Below are positions 34,451 to 44,432 of a DNA stretch of 64,000 nucleotides, piece by piece. The position numbers and the translations under genes were made by a program. The notes below the pieces were generated by a model. The model worked only from the letters and a program-made list of their open reading frames with translations. It was not told the DNA's origin and searched no databases. Source of the stretch: Kordia sp. TARA_039_SRF. Lineage in GTDB: Bacteria > Bacteroidota > Bacteroidia > Flavobacteriales > Flavobacteriaceae. Position 1 is the stretch's first letter. Each line of letters opens with the position of its first letter. The stretch is from the NCBI GenBank assembly GCA_006383075.2, contig SMNH02000003.1, positions 364,496-428,495 on the forward strand, given 5' to 3'.

Positions 34451-35656
34451 ATGGAATTAAAAGATTTTATAGAAATAAGACAGAGCTTAAAAAATGGAAA
34501 GGTAAAAGATTTCCATCTAGTTGGTAGTGTCGTAAATTTATCTAATTTGCAAATTTCTCTTCTAAAAAATTTAGAAGAAGCTATTTATGAAATAAAAGAT
34601 TCAAATGGACAAATTTACGGTTGTGAACAATTAGATCAACTTGAGAATAAGGATATTTCGGTAGAATTAACATTAGGGGATTTCCCCAATTATTTTGAAT
34701 CTTTTTCAGAAGTTATTGAAAAACACCCTTACACATTTGAACTCGATGAATTTTATATTCATCAAGGAAATATAACTAAGTATGATGATGATAATAAATT
34801 GATGACTTCTTACAGAAATGTATTAATGTTAATATCTTTTTTAAAACAATTAGCGGATAATAAAAATGAAAATACTGATGGCTTAGAATTATATTTCCAC
34901 AAAATAGGCGAAAGTCTTATTCTTCCAATATCTTATACTGTTAAAGATTTAAAAAAATCTAAAATTGAAGATATAGAAAATTTCTTAAAACAATTCTCAA
35001 ACGAACTGCATAGTGAGGATAGAAAAAAGCTATTTGTAAATGACTTAATAGACTTTTATTCGCGTAAAAGAAAAAGTTTTTCCTTGATTCTCAAAGAATT
35101 CAAACAGATTCAAAATAATTTCTTTCACAGTTTAGATGCTTATTTAGAAGGCTTTTCATTTGAAAAAATCAAAACGTCATCGATAGTTTTTTTTCAAGAA
35201 ATTTCAGATAAGATTCACGATGCTATAAGAAAAGTTTCTAGCTATTTATTTGCAATACCAATATCTTTTTTATTTCTAGCCAGTAGGCTTGATTTCGAAA
35301 CACCATCAATAACAAAAAATTTTACTTTACTCGTCTTAGGTTATTTATTCTTTATTCTTTTATGGAAGATATTCTTTAAGAACATTAAAGAATCTCTTGA
35401 TTCAATTGACATTGAAATAAATCGATTTCTAAAGAAAATAGAAAACGTAAGCGAATTAAATGAAATAAAAATTGAACTTAAAAATGATATAAAAGGCAAA
35501 CTATTATCTAATCAGTACAAAAAATTATTTTTATTAAAGATTATAACCACCCTAATACTCTCTACATTGACAATAGTAGTATTCTATATTCATTGGTCGT
35601 CAGTGGAAAAATGTTTCATCTCAATCTTCGAGACGATTTCTAATCACATAAAATAA
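34451..35656 (+). CDS. membrane protein paired with NdpA-like gene
   Basis: A 401-residue protein. Residues 1-240 are cytoplasmic (helical and strand-rich, DFPNYFESFSEVIEK; LISFLKQLADNKNEN; SRKRKSFSLILKEF). Three hydrophobic segments lie near 265-280 (LFAIPISFLFLAS), 293-312 (FTLLVLGYLFFILLWKI) and 364-384 (ITTLILSTLTIVVFYI). No signal peptide. No family is recognised. It follows the NdpA-like gene with a two-base gap and so is certainly co-transcribed and likely functionally paired. It is the last gene before the tRNA-fMet terminator, at the island boundary. Confidence 0.72.
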   Translation: MELKDFIEIRQSLKNGKVKDFHLVGSVVNLSNLQISLLKNLEEAIYEIKDSNGQIYGCEQLDQLENKDISVELTLGDFPNYFESFSEVIEKHPYTFELDEFYIHQGNITKYDDDNKLMTSYRNVLMLISFLKQLADNKNENTDGLELYFHKIGESLILPISYTVKDLKKSKIEDIENFLKQFSNELHSEDRKKLFVNDLIDFYSRKRKSFSLILKEFKQIQNNFFHSLDAYLEGFSFEKIKTSSIVFFQEISDKIHDAIRKVSSYLFAIPISFLFLASRLDFETPSITKNFTLLVLGYLFFILLWKIFFKNIKESLDSIDIEINRFLKKIENVSELNEIKIELKNDIKGKLLSNQYKKLFLLKIITTLILSTLTIVVFYIHWSSVEKCFISIFETISNHIK

Positions 35657-35691
35657 ACAAAATGTTTTAGGTATGTTTTAGGAAAGACATT

Positions 35692-35722
35692 AAAAAAAGC
35701 CCTCACATTTCTGTGAAGGCTT
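35692..35722 (-). terminator. Rho-independent terminator of tRNA-fMet
   Basis: AAGCC and GGCTT with TCACA and TGTGA form a stem with one mismatch (35697-35722), followed on the minus strand by a T-run (35698-35692). It lies 11 bases beyond the tRNA. Confidence 0.75.
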
Positions 35723-35733
35723 GATTTTCCTAG

Positions 35734-35806
<73 letters not shown>

Positions 35807-35864
35807 ATATTGGACTGCAAATATACAATCATTTTTTATTCTGGCAATAAAATTTTAAACTTTT

Positions 35865-36047
35865 TTATTGTTCTATGTTTTGTGCGTCAAAAACGATGAT
35901 TTCACCATCTTCAGTTTGTGCATAAATTTCTATCGGATTGCAGCAAACTTCACAGTCTTCAATATATTTTTGCTCGCGTACCGACGTGTCAATCAACATG
36001 GAAATTTCCTCCCAACAGTAAGGACATTGAAAAAAATGTTCGTTCAT
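35865..36047 (-). CDS. CPXCG-motif cysteine-rich small protein
   Basis: A 60-residue protein with CPYC (residues 8-11) and CEVCC (33-37), a zinc-ribbon-like arrangement typical of the short conserved CPxCG Cys-rich family. It is an ordinary chromosomal gene beside the ABC-F ATPase, common in Flavobacteriaceae. Confidence 0.85.
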   Translation of the reverse strand: MNEHFFQCPYCWEEISMLIDTSVREQKYIEDCEVCCNPIEIYAQTEDGEIIVFDAQNIEQ

Positions 36048-36065
36048 GCTGTAAAAATACGACTT

Positions 36066-37988
36066 TTATAATTCAGCTTCCAAAGCTTCCATTTCCTCTT
36101 GAATGACTTCCCAATCTTCCATGAGCGACTCCAATTCCTTCTTTTTTCCTTGATACATATCAAAAAAATCAGGTTGCGCAATGGTTTCCTCGTAGTTTAC
36201 CGCCAATTCCATGTCAATGTCTTTGATTTCCTTTTCTAAGTCAGAAATGGCACGCTCGACTTTGTTGAGTTTGTTGTTGAGCGATTTTAATTTTTTTTGC
36301 GATTCGTACGACTGTTTTGGTGCTTCTTTCGCTTCCGTTTCTTCTTCTGCAATCGTTCGCTTCTCTACTTCGCGTAAATCAGATACGTTTCGCGCTTCCA
36401 AATAGTAATTAATATCACCCAAATATTCTTTGAGCTTTCGGTCTTTAAATTCGTAAACTTTATTGGTCAATCCTTGTAAAAAGTCACGATCGTGAGAGAC
36501 TAGAATGAGCGTTCCTTCAAAGTTTTGCAATGCGGTTTTGAGTACATTTTTCGATTTGATGTCTAAGTGATTTGTCGGTTCGTCCATTACCAAAACATTG
36601 AATGGCTGTAAGAGCATTTTACACAACGCCAATCGATTTCGTTCGCCTCCGGAAAGTACTTTTACTTTTTTATCGACTTCTTCACCTCTAAAGAGAAAAG
36701 CACCCAACATATCGCGCACTTTAGGTCGTGTTTTTTCGTCAGCTGCTTCAATCATAGTTTCTTCTACCGTAAGGTTTCCATCTAAATATTCTGCCTGATT
36801 TTGCGCGAAATACCCAATTTGCACATTATGCCCTAATTCCAATCGTCCGTCGTGCGGAATTTCATTAACGATGATTTTAGCCAACGTAGATTTTCCTTGA
36901 CCGTTTTGTCCAACAAACGCAATTTTGCTACTGCGCTCCACAAATAAATCTACGTGGGAAAGCACCTTTTTTTCACCGTAGTTTTTAGAAATATTTTCAC
37001 CTTCTATCACTACTTTTCCAGGTTGAACCGAAATAGGAAATTGAATAGACATGACAGCATTGTCATCTTCATCAACTTCAATACGGTCAATGCGTTCGAG
37101 CTTTTTGATGAGCGATTGCGCCATGGAAGCTTTGGAAGCTTTGGCGCGGAATTTTTCAATGAGCTTTTCTGTGTGCTGTATGTGTTTTTCCTGATTTTTC
37201 TGCGTAGCCAATTGCTGCTCGCGAATTTCTTCTCGCAACACCAAATATTTAGAATACGGTTTGTTGTAATCGTAGATTCTTCCCAAAGAAATTTCAATAG
37301 TTCTGTTGGTGACATTGTCCAAAAACATTTTATCGTGCGACACAATGATGACAACGCCAGGAAAGTTTTTAAGAAATTGCTCCAACCAAATGATGGATTC
37401 AATATCTAAGTGGTTTGTAGGCTCATCAAGCAGTAAAATATCGTTTTGTTGCAGTAGCAGTTTTGCCAATTCAATTCGCATGCGCCATCCGCCTGAAAAG
37501 GTATCGGTTTTTTTGTCAAAATCTTCACGCTTAAAACCCAATCCTTGCAGTACGCGTTCGGTATCACCTTTGTAATTGTAACCTCCTAAAATTTCGTAAC
37601 GAGTTGTGCATTCGCTTAAATTTACAATGAGTTGGTTGTACGATTCACTGTCGTAATCGGTTCGTTCTGCCAGTTCATGATTGATACGGTCTATTTGCAA
37701 TTCGAGTTCGCGAATTTCTTCAAAAGCTTCGTAACTTTCTTCCAAAACGGTTCGTCCTTGCGTAAATTCAATATCTTGCTTTAAAAAACCAATAGCGATA
37801 TCTTTATCCGTAGCAATTTCACCTTCGTCAGGCTCGTTTTCTTTGGCAAGAATTTTTAATAAGGTAGATTTCCCTGCGCCATTTTTTCCTATCAATCCGA
37901 CACTGTCGCCCGCGTTGAGTCGAAACGAAATTTCTTTAAAAAGATAGGTTCCGCCAAAAGCGACAGCAATGTTGTGAATATTTATCAT
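36066..37988 (-). CDS. ABC-F family ATPase (Uup/YheS-like)
   Basis: A 640-residue soluble protein with two ATP-binding cassettes: Walker A GKNGAGKST (about 36-44) and signature SGGWRMR; second Walker A GQNGQGKST (near 357-365) and signature SGGERNR. Walker B regions include ILLLDEPTNHLD and VLVMDEPTNHLD. A linker between them and a C-terminal coiled coil (LKSLNNKLNKVERAISDLEKE) fit the ABC-F group, which acts on the ribosome. It has no membrane segments. It is chromosomal, next to the CPxCG gene. Confidence 0.92.
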   Translation of the reverse strand: MINIHNIAVAFGGTYLFKEISFRLNAGDSVGLIGKNGAGKSTLLKILAKENEPDEGEIATDKDIAIGFLKQDIEFTQGRTVLEESYEAFEEIRELELQIDRINHELAERTDYDSESYNQLIVNLSECTTRYEILGGYNYKGDTERVLQGLGFKREDFDKKTDTFSGGWRMRIELAKLLLQQNDILLLDEPTNHLDIESIIWLEQFLKNFPGVVIIVSHDKMFLDNVTNRTIEISLGRIYDYNKPYSKYLVLREEIREQQLATQKNQEKHIQHTEKLIEKFRAKASKASMAQSLIKKLERIDRIEVDEDDNAVMSIQFPISVQPGKVVIEGENISKNYGEKKVLSHVDLFVERSSKIAFVGQNGQGKSTLAKIIVNEIPHDGRLELGHNVQIGYFAQNQAEYLDGNLTVEETMIEAADEKTRPKVRDMLGAFLFRGEEVDKKVKVLSGGERNRLALCKMLLQPFNVLVMDEPTNHLDIKSKNVLKTALQNFEGTLILVSHDRDFLQGLTNKVYEFKDRKLKEYLGDINYYLEARNVSDLREVEKRTIAEEETEAKEAPKQSYESQKKLKSLNNKLNKVERAISDLEKEIKDIDMELAVNYEETIAQPDFFDMYQGKKKELESLMEDWEVIQEEMEALEAEL

Positions 37989-38072
37989 GTGTGTGACAAA
38001 AGTTACCGTTTTTGTAAAATGTATGTCTTATTTTTGCAGTTACATAAGACAGTCTGAAAATATATTTTACAA

Positions 38073-38465
38073 ATGTTAAAAAAAGGAACGAAATTAAATA
38101 GTATTTTAACGGGAAGTTGCCCAAAATGCCAAAACGAAAGCATGTATAAGGTAAAAAACCCGTATAAATTGAATGCTACTTTGAAAATGCATGAAACTTG
38201 CTCACATTGTGGCACGCGTTATAAGATTGAACCTTCCTTTTTTTATGGTGCTATGTACGTAAGTTATGGCGTAGGAATTGCTTTTGCGGTAGCTGCTTTT
38301 ATTATTGCGCGTTATTTTATTGGAATTTCGGACTTATTGGCTACTTTTTTTATCATTATGGGAACTTTGATAGGTTTTATGCCAATTATCATGCGATTGT
38401 CGCGAAATATTTGGATTAATTTATTTATTTCTTACGATAAGGAAAAAGACCCGAAACGGAGTTAG
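38073..38465 (+). CDS. DUF983 membrane protein
   Basis: A 130-residue protein with an N-terminal zinc-ribbon (CPKCQ at about residues 16-20 and CSHCG near 43-47) and two membrane segments (YVSYGVGIAFAVAAFIIA, LATFFIIMGTLIGFMPI). It is the DUF983 pattern common in Bacteroidota. Divergent from the ABC-F gene. Function unknown. Confidence 0.85.
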   Translation: MLKKGTKLNSILTGSCPKCQNESMYKVKNPYKLNATLKMHETCSHCGTRYKIEPSFFYGAMYVSYGVGIAFAVAAFIIARYFIGISDLLATFFIIMGTLIGFMPIIMRLSRNIWINLFISYDKEKDPKRS

Positions 38466-38523
38466 TTTTTTTTAGCGCTATTTTTCACTTTTCCTTTGAG
38501 AAAAAAGCTAATATGCTTTATTG

Positions 38524-39603
38524 CTATTGTATCCTTACAAATTTTATTGGGGATTTTTCAAAATGTTTTTTGAAACGTGTAATATTTACTTCTTCTGGTA
38601 ATGCAGCGTTATTTTCAATGTGATTGTAGAGTTGTTTGGCTACGGTTGGTGCAATCATAACGCCGTGTGTTCCTAAACCGTTTAAAACGGCTAATTCTGG
38701 ATATTTTGGATGTATTCCTACTAACGGTCTTCTATCAACAACGGTTGGTCGTATCCCTGCTACTTGGTCTATGATTTCATAATCGCAGTTAATGAGCGTT
38801 GCGAGTTTTTCTTCTAATTCTTTTTTGGCACTTTCTGTGGGAAGATTGGTTTTGTCTTTCCAATTGTATGTAGCTCCAATTCGATAAATGTCGTTTCCCA
38901 TCGGAATGATAAAGACAGACGATTTTACAACTTCCGTTACGTTTAAATCGGGCGCTTTGATGGTAAGTAATTCGCCTTTAGTTCCGTTTAAAGGTAAGTA
39001 TGAAAAGTACGGATTTCTTTTGATACCAAAGCCTTCACAGAAAATAATATGCTTTGCTTGAAAGTCTCCGTATTGCACAACACTTTTGGTAAAGACTATT
39101 TTTTCGTATTGAAAACGCTCACTTCGCAAACAATTTTTAGCATTTAAATAATCGCGATAGGCTTTGAGAAGTTTTCCCGTAAAGATTCTGCCTGTTTCGT
39201 TTACTTTTCCTAATGAGAAAGATGCCTTAATCGATTTGTTGTCATTGTGGATTAGTTTCGTATCCAAATAACGCGTTAGTTTGGGTTTGTCGGCTGCTTC
39301 AAACCACTTGTTTTGTTCTTCTATACCTGCAAAGCGTCGTAGTACGGGAAGTTTTTCATCAAATTGCGTATTGAGTTTTTCCTCCAAAGCTTTATAAAAA
39401 GGCAACGCGACTTCCAATTGTTCATCAGCATTCCAAACAGGCGTAAATCGTTTTAGAATTACAGGATTATACAATCCGCCAGCCACTGTGGATGATTGCT
39501 GAGAGTTGTCTTCAAACACAATAAAATTCTTGCCTGCGGCTTCTAGTTCTTCACAGAAAGCAATTCCTGCTAATCCCAATCCGACGATTATATAATCTAC
39601 CAT
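38524..39603 (-). CDS. FAD-dependent oxidoreductase (DAO family)
   Basis: A 359-residue protein from the ATG at 39603. The N-terminal FAD-binding motif is VGLGLAG with following acidic VFEDN; the C-terminal GIRPTVVDRRPLVGIHP and GLGTHGVMIAP are family hallmarks of the DadA/ThiO-like oxidoreductases. Substrate not deducible. A strong bidirectional hairpin separates it from the gliding operon. Confidence 0.85.
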   Translation of the reverse strand: MVDYIIVGLGLAGIAFCEELEAAGKNFIVFEDNSQQSSTVAGGLYNPVILKRFTPVWNADEQLEVALPFYKALEEKLNTQFDEKLPVLRRFAGIEEQNKWFEAADKPKLTRYLDTKLIHNDNKSIKASFSLGKVNETGRIFTGKLLKAYRDYLNAKNCLRSERFQYEKIVFTKSVVQYGDFQAKHIIFCEGFGIKRNPYFSYLPLNGTKGELLTIKAPDLNVTEVVKSSVFIIPMGNDIYRIGATYNWKDKTNLPTESAKKELEEKLATLINCDYEIIDQVAGIRPTVVDRRPLVGIHPKYPELAVLNGLGTHGVMIAPTVAKQLYNHIENNAALPEEVNITRFKKHFEKSPIKFVRIQ

Positions 39604-39615
39604 AGAGCAAAAATA

Positions 39616-39645
39616 AAAAACGCTCACTAATTAGTGAGCGTTTTT
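39616..39645. terminator. bidirectional terminator after gldN
   Basis: AAAAACGCTCACTAA (39616-39630) pairs perfectly with TTAGTGAGCGTTTTT (39631-39645). It ends the gldK-gldN operon on the minus strand and has A/T tracts on both sides. Confidence 0.8.
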
Positions 39646-39666
39646 AGTATTGTTATGTTATGAATT

Positions 39667-40560
39667 TTAGTAATTCCACATGTCTTGTTCTCTTCCGCGA
39701 ATCTTTTCTTTGATTCGTTGTGATTCTAACAACTGCATGAGCGAATTATCTTTTACGTATTCTCTAACACGTCTGTCGCCTTGTACATTTTCTTCTTTAT
39801 AGATGATTCCATCAAATCTTCTGGAATTCAACAAGTGATCAAATGATAATGGAACAGCCGCATTTCGGTCATTAAACGCTTTGGCTTCGTGCAAAATTTC
39901 ACGTGCATCTGGATAGAAAACCCAGAATAATTCGATTAAATCTTGCTGTCCGTCTAAATCTACAAACTGTGCTTCAGGTGATACAGGAGCAATTCCTAAC
40001 AAGCGATATTTTAACTCACCTTGGCGCTTGTCAAAATACCAAACACCTTTGATGTGAAATGCTTCAATATCTGCTGCTGTTAGCTCTCTTACTTCGATAA
40101 ATTCGTCAGATAATTTTTCACCTCTGTTTAATTGGTCGATTCCTGGTGGCAGGGTATCCACTTTCTTTAAACTTGATTGAATATCCTTTAACGTACGTAC
40201 TTCCGTAAAGTTTCCGTCAGCATAGATTGTTTCAATTTTATTAGACTTGATGTTCTTCATTAACACATCGTATAAAGAACGTCTGTCTGCACGCATACCA
40301 ATCGTATCGATTGGGTAGTACAATGGGAAGTTTACTCTTTCATCAAGATCAATAATTTCCCAAGTCGTTGCTGACCAAAGAATATCTCTGTCATCTACAT
40401 ATCCATATGGCAACGGACCATCATTGTCAGCTTTTTTCTGCGCTTCCGTTTTTACACCTATTTCACTAGGATCTTTGGCATTCAATAAATTTGCTTGAGC
40501 AAACATTGATCCCGAAACTAGGAATGTACATGCAATCGTAAATAAACTTCTCCAATTCAT
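39667..40560 (-). CDS. gldN: gliding motility / type IX secretion protein GldN
   Basis: A 297-residue periplasmic protein with signal peptide ending MFAQ (start MNWRSLFTIACTFLVSGSM at 40560). GldN features visible: the PLPYGYVDDRDILWS segment, a VNFPLYYPIDTIGMRADRRSLYDVL region and FWVFYPDAREILHEA. It binds GldK in the outer ring of the T9SS. It follows gldM by 19 bases in the gldKLMN operon. Confidence 0.95.
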   Translation of the reverse strand: MNWRSLFTIACTFLVSGSMFAQANLLNAKDPSEIGVKTEAQKKADNDGPLPYGYVDDRDILWSATTWEIIDLDERVNFPLYYPIDTIGMRADRRSLYDVLMKNIKSNKIETIYADGNFTEVRTLKDIQSSLKKVDTLPPGIDQLNRGEKLSDEFIEVRELTAADIEAFHIKGVWYFDKRQGELKYRLLGIAPVSPEAQFVDLDGQQDLIELFWVFYPDAREILHEAKAFNDRNAAVPLSFDHLLNSRRFDGIIYKEENVQGDRRVREYVKDNSLMQLLESQRIKEKIRGREQDMWNY

Positions 40561-40579
40561 AACAAATAGTTTAATAATT

Positions 40580-42148
40580 TTAGTTTGTAATTTCAATAAT
40601 TACTGGTGATACTTTCTTAATAAGTGGTCCAGCACTTTTCGCTTTGATATTAAGAATTTGTACCGTTTGTCCTCTTTTTGCTCTGTTTAAGGCATTTTTA
40701 GCTCTTGCGTCTAACCTACTTCCTCGAACCGTAATTGTTGGCTGCCCAGGCACTTTAAAGTCAAACTGTGTAACTGTTAATGGTAAGTCAAAATCGAAAT
40801 CTTCAAATACAGCCTTCACTGTTCCTTTTGCTACACCAGATTTAGACATTTTTTGTGCTCCAGAAAGTCCTCTAAACTGTCCCGTAGGCGCTGGAATTTC
40901 CTTAATTCTGAATGTTTTCTTATCGCTTGAAGTTGAACCATCGTCTAAGCGTGCTGTAACATTAATAGTTACTTCTCTACCACCTGCTGTAGGCTTCATG
41001 TTGTATGAACCATTTCCTTTTTTCTGTAATCCAGGTGCTGAAGCTGTAACTTTATTGTCAGGAACTCCCGCAAATGAAATTGTCATTGGGTTGTCTACTC
41101 CACGATATACTACGTTCATTTTATCTGCAGAAATTGTTGCAGAGTTTGGACGTGGCACTACTACATAGTTAGCTTTGAATTCAATTGGTAATTCTTCACC
41201 TTTTTCAACAAAGGTAAATGTACCTTTTACTTCGTGCTCTCCTACGTTTCCTGTTTTGAATCGTACCAAAGCATTTCCTACAGAGTCTAATGCACCTTCT
41301 TCTTTTAAGGATACTTCGTCTCCATTTACAGAAAGTTTGATTGGAGATACATTTGCATATTTTCCTAATACTACTGTTCCTCTAAATTCTTCTCCTGCGA
41401 AAAATGCGTTCTTTTCAGGAAGTACAATTGCTTGATAGTTTTTCAAAGTAATTGCCTCTTCTAAAGAGTTTCCTAAGAATAAGTTATATAAGTTTGCTTC
41501 TGTAGATTTTACGTCGTTTTGCATTGCCGTGATTTTCGCATACGAAGCTACCGCTGGAAAACCTTTGTAGTTATAATCTAAATACGACAATTTAGCACCT
41601 TCTTCAGGTTTTATATCACTTAGGTCAAATCTTTTTTCAAAGTTAGCAATTGCTGTTGTATACGTTTGGTCATCACCAAGTACACTTCTGATATCATCTT
41701 TGTACTTACGGATACGTGCCATTACTGCTTCTCCTTCTTTTGTTAAACGGTCTCCAGTAAACCACTTTTCATCTAAGTAGTCACCTTTATCCATTTTTTC
41801 AGCTGGTAATGAACCATCTTCTGTTTTTTCATACTGTCCACCTTCTAAGATATCTTTTTTGATGCCTTCAAGATATGTATTGAAATCGTCTGAGATAGCT
41901 CTAATTCGCTCAGCTTTTTGCGCTGGAATGCTAAATTCCGCTGGTTTTTCGTTTGCTTTTTGCTCTAACCCTTTTAATAAACGGTCGTTAGATTCGTCAG
42001 TCAACTCATTGGTGCTGACAAATTTTGAGTTCATGGAATCAAACGCTGATAGTACTTCTTTGGTCATCGTCATTGCAATCATTGCGATGAATACCAAGTA
42101 CATCAGGTTAATCATTTTCTGCCTTGCAGATACTTTTCCTCCTGCCAT
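40580..42148 (-). CDS. gldM: gliding motility / type IX secretion protein GldM
   Basis: A 522-residue protein with one N-terminal membrane helix (MINLMYLVFIAMIAMTM) and long periplasmic beta domains. It makes the trans-envelope shaft of the T9SS motor with GldL. It starts MAGGKVSARQKM, as in known GldM proteins. Part of the gldKLMN operon. Confidence 0.95.
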   Translation of the reverse strand: MAGGKVSARQKMINLMYLVFIAMIAMTMTKEVLSAFDSMNSKFVSTNELTDESNDRLLKGLEQKANEKPAEFSIPAQKAERIRAISDDFNTYLEGIKKDILEGGQYEKTEDGSLPAEKMDKGDYLDEKWFTGDRLTKEGEAVMARIRKYKDDIRSVLGDDQTYTTAIANFEKRFDLSDIKPEEGAKLSYLDYNYKGFPAVASYAKITAMQNDVKSTEANLYNLFLGNSLEEAITLKNYQAIVLPEKNAFFAGEEFRGTVVLGKYANVSPIKLSVNGDEVSLKEEGALDSVGNALVRFKTGNVGEHEVKGTFTFVEKGEELPIEFKANYVVVPRPNSATISADKMNVVYRGVDNPMTISFAGVPDNKVTASAPGLQKKGNGSYNMKPTAGGREVTINVTARLDDGSTSSDKKTFRIKEIPAPTGQFRGLSGAQKMSKSGVAKGTVKAVFEDFDFDLPLTVTQFDFKVPGQPTITVRGSRLDARAKNALNRAKRGQTVQILNIKAKSAGPLIKKVSPVIIEITN

Positions 42149-42202
42149 TTCTAATTAGTTTTTTTGTTAATTTTTGTTGAATGAAATTATATAAGTAACT
42201 AA

Positions 42203-42835
42203 TTAGTTTTTGTTCATTGCAGATAACATTCCACCATATACACCGTTTAATGATGATAAGTTAGATGCTAATGACTGCATTTGTTCTTTTAACTTCGCTG
42301 CGTTTTCTACTGCTTCTTCGTTGATTGCTGCCTGACGGTTTGCACTTTCCATTTGTACTTTGTACAAGCTGTTTAATGACTCCATTTGTGCTGCTGCTAA
42401 AGACATTTCTTCGCTGTACTTTTTAGTAGATGCAATAGCGTCAACTGTTGGAGAAATACTTTTTGCCGCTCCTTCAAAGTTACGGATACTGTTTCCTAAG
42501 CTAGACATTAATTCGCTATCGATTCTAGCGTCTTTTAATAAGTTGTCTAATTTTTTAGATAATAATCCTTCTGCGTCAGCAGCTTCTTCTTTTTTAGCTT
42601 TTGCTTTTGCTGATCCTCCTGCTAATTCAGGATATACTAACGACCAATCTAGTTCGTCTGATTGTCTTTCAAATGCAGAATATGTAAATACTAGTGCTTC
42701 TACAATCATTCCTAGTGTTAAAATTTCACTACCGTAAGGCCAGTGCTGAATTTTAAATAATGCTCCTACAATTACAATTGCCGCTCCAAGTCCATATACC
42801 ATGTTCGTTAGCGTGATCTTGCCATTCTTTGCCAT
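42203..42835 (-). CDS. gldL: gliding motility / type IX secretion protein GldL
   Basis: A 210-residue inner-membrane motor protein. Two N-terminal membrane helices (LTNMVYGLGAAIVIVGALFKI and SEILTLGMIVEALVFTYSAF) carry a Glu (in IVEAL) typical of the proton-driven motor. A cytoplasmic coiled region follows. Forms a complex with GldM. Gap of 54 bases to gldM. Confidence 0.95.
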   Translation of the reverse strand: MAKNGKITLTNMVYGLGAAIVIVGALFKIQHWPYGSEILTLGMIVEALVFTYSAFERQSDELDWSLVYPELAGGSAKAKAKKEEAADAEGLLSKKLDNLLKDARIDSELMSSLGNSIRNFEGAAKSISPTVDAIASTKKYSEEMSLAAAQMESLNSLYKVQMESANRQAAINEEAVENAAKLKEQMQSLASNLSSLNGVYGGMLSAMNKN

Positions 42836-42916
42836 AATAATCTAATTTTTAGTTTAGTGTTTAGTTAATAAATTTAAGTGTTGGGTTAACCGTGGTTTAT
42901 TTAAGTATTACGATAA

Positions 42917-44281
42917 TTAGTTTTTAACTGTTCCGATAACATCTGTTCCCATGTAACTTTGTACCGTTCTGAAACCAATGTAGCTTCGGGCTGAATCTTT
43001 GTATTCGAAATCTCTAGTACTTACTTGCAAGAAGTACTCAACATCTTTCCAAGAACCTCCACGAATTACTTTTCGTTTGTTCAGTGTGTCGTTTACATTA
43101 GGGCTCATGGTTGACATGTACTCATACGAACTTGGGTCATATGAAGATGCTGTCCATTCTGAAACGTTTCCTGCCATGTTGTATAAGTTGAAGTCGTTCG
43201 GCTCAAACGCATCAGCTTCTACTGTGTACAATGCTTGGTCAGCTGCATAGTTTCCTCGCAATGGTTTGAAGTTTGCTAAGAAACAACCTCTATCATTCAT
43301 AGTGTAAGGTCCACCCCATGGATAGGTTGCTCCTTCTAGTCCACCTCTAGCTGCGTATTCCCACTCTGCTTCAGATGGCAATCTGAATTTATTGATTAGG
43401 TGACGCTTTCTTTCTTTTCTGTAAATATTCTTTTTAAGAGTTCTCCACTCACAAAACGCCTTTGCCTGCTTCCAAGTTACGCCCACTACAGGATAGTCAT
43501 TGTATGCATCGTGCCAAAAGTAGTCGTTGTGCATTGGCTCGTTGTATGAGTATTCGAAATCTCTAATCCAAACTGTTGTATCAGGATAGATTTCTAAATT
43601 TTCTCTTTTGATAAAATCCGTACGTTTTTTTCCTTTGTTTTTAGCAGCGCTTTCAATGTCCATCCACGTATATTGAAAACGAACCTTTGTCCAGTCAATT
43701 GTACGTTGACCGTTGTATGATTCTTCTTCAGAGATATACATAGAATCCATTACCTCAGCATAGAACTCATCAGGAATTTCAGAGAAATCCCAAATTAATT
43801 CTTCATCTCGGTTTAACCTTCTTCCTTCGTATCCTGTTGGCCCCATTCCTGCATAGTTAGCATTGTAGTACTTCTCCCAAGCAGTCATATCTGTAGTATC
43901 CGCATCTTTAAAAGCATACTTCGCAATTCCATCTTCGTTAGGGTCAGTTTTTCCTTCCTCATCAGCCAAAATTGCCAACTTCGTTCTGATGATAGAGTCA
44001 CGAACCCAATACACAAATTCTCTATATTCGCTGTTTGTGATTTCTGTTTCATCCATGTAGAACGATGGAACGGTTACAGTTTTTGTAGGTGCATTTTTTG
44101 TTTGAGCAATATCGTCATCAGACTTACCCATGATAAATGACCCACCTGGAACTAGCGTCATACCATACGGTTTTTCAGGATGCCACTTTTTTCCTTTGAC
44201 ACCAACTAGCTCACCTCTGTCTTTTGAACCACAGCTATAAAGAAATGCTAAAACGGCTGTTAATACAACAATCTTTTTCAT
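42917..44281 (-). CDS. gldK: gliding motility lipoprotein GldK
   Basis: A 454-residue lipoprotein with lipobox LYSCGSK (Cys near residue 17) and a formylglycine-generating-enzyme/sulfatase-modifying fold: PGGSFIMGKSDDD, NAPTKTVTVPSFYMDETEITNSEYREFV (split here), YPVVGVTWKQAKAFCEWR, and NVSEWTASSYDPSSYEY and RKVIRGGSW. GldK forms the outer-membrane ring of the T9SS with GldN. First gene of the operon, with an AT-rich leader. Confidence 0.95.
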   Translation of the reverse strand: MKKIVVLTAVLAFLYSCGSKDRGELVGVKGKKWHPEKPYGMTLVPGGSFIMGKSDDDIAQTKNAPTKTVTVPSFYMDETEITNSEYREFVYWVRDSIIRTKLAILADEEGKTDPNEDGIAKYAFKDADTTDMTAWEKYYNANYAGMGPTGYEGRRLNRDEELIWDFSEIPDEFYAEVMDSMYISEEESYNGQRTIDWTKVRFQYTWMDIESAAKNKGKKRTDFIKRENLEIYPDTTVWIRDFEYSYNEPMHNDYFWHDAYNDYPVVGVTWKQAKAFCEWRTLKKNIYRKERKRHLINKFRLPSEAEWEYAARGGLEGATYPWGGPYTMNDRGCFLANFKPLRGNYAADQALYTVEADAFEPNDFNLYNMAGNVSEWTASSYDPSSYEYMSTMSPNVNDTLNKRKVIRGGSWKDVEYFLQVSTRDFEYKDSARSYIGFRTVQSYMGTDVIGTVKN

Positions 44282-44432
44282 ACGGAATTATTGAGGTTAA
44301 TACGTTTTTTATAGATTTTAAGGGCGTAAACCTATCTATTTATTTTTAAAAAAACAATTTTTTATTCTAAAAACTAATGGTTTTAAATTGCTTTTTGCAA
44401 ATACAAATTTAAGGTTTTCTTAACACGCTTAT

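Noticed and set aside
1-35700. CRISPR array
   Set aside because: No spaced direct repeats seen by eye in any noncoding stretch.
41859-42158. Plus-strand frames within gldM and other core genes
   Set aside because: Shadows of the minus-strand gliding genes.
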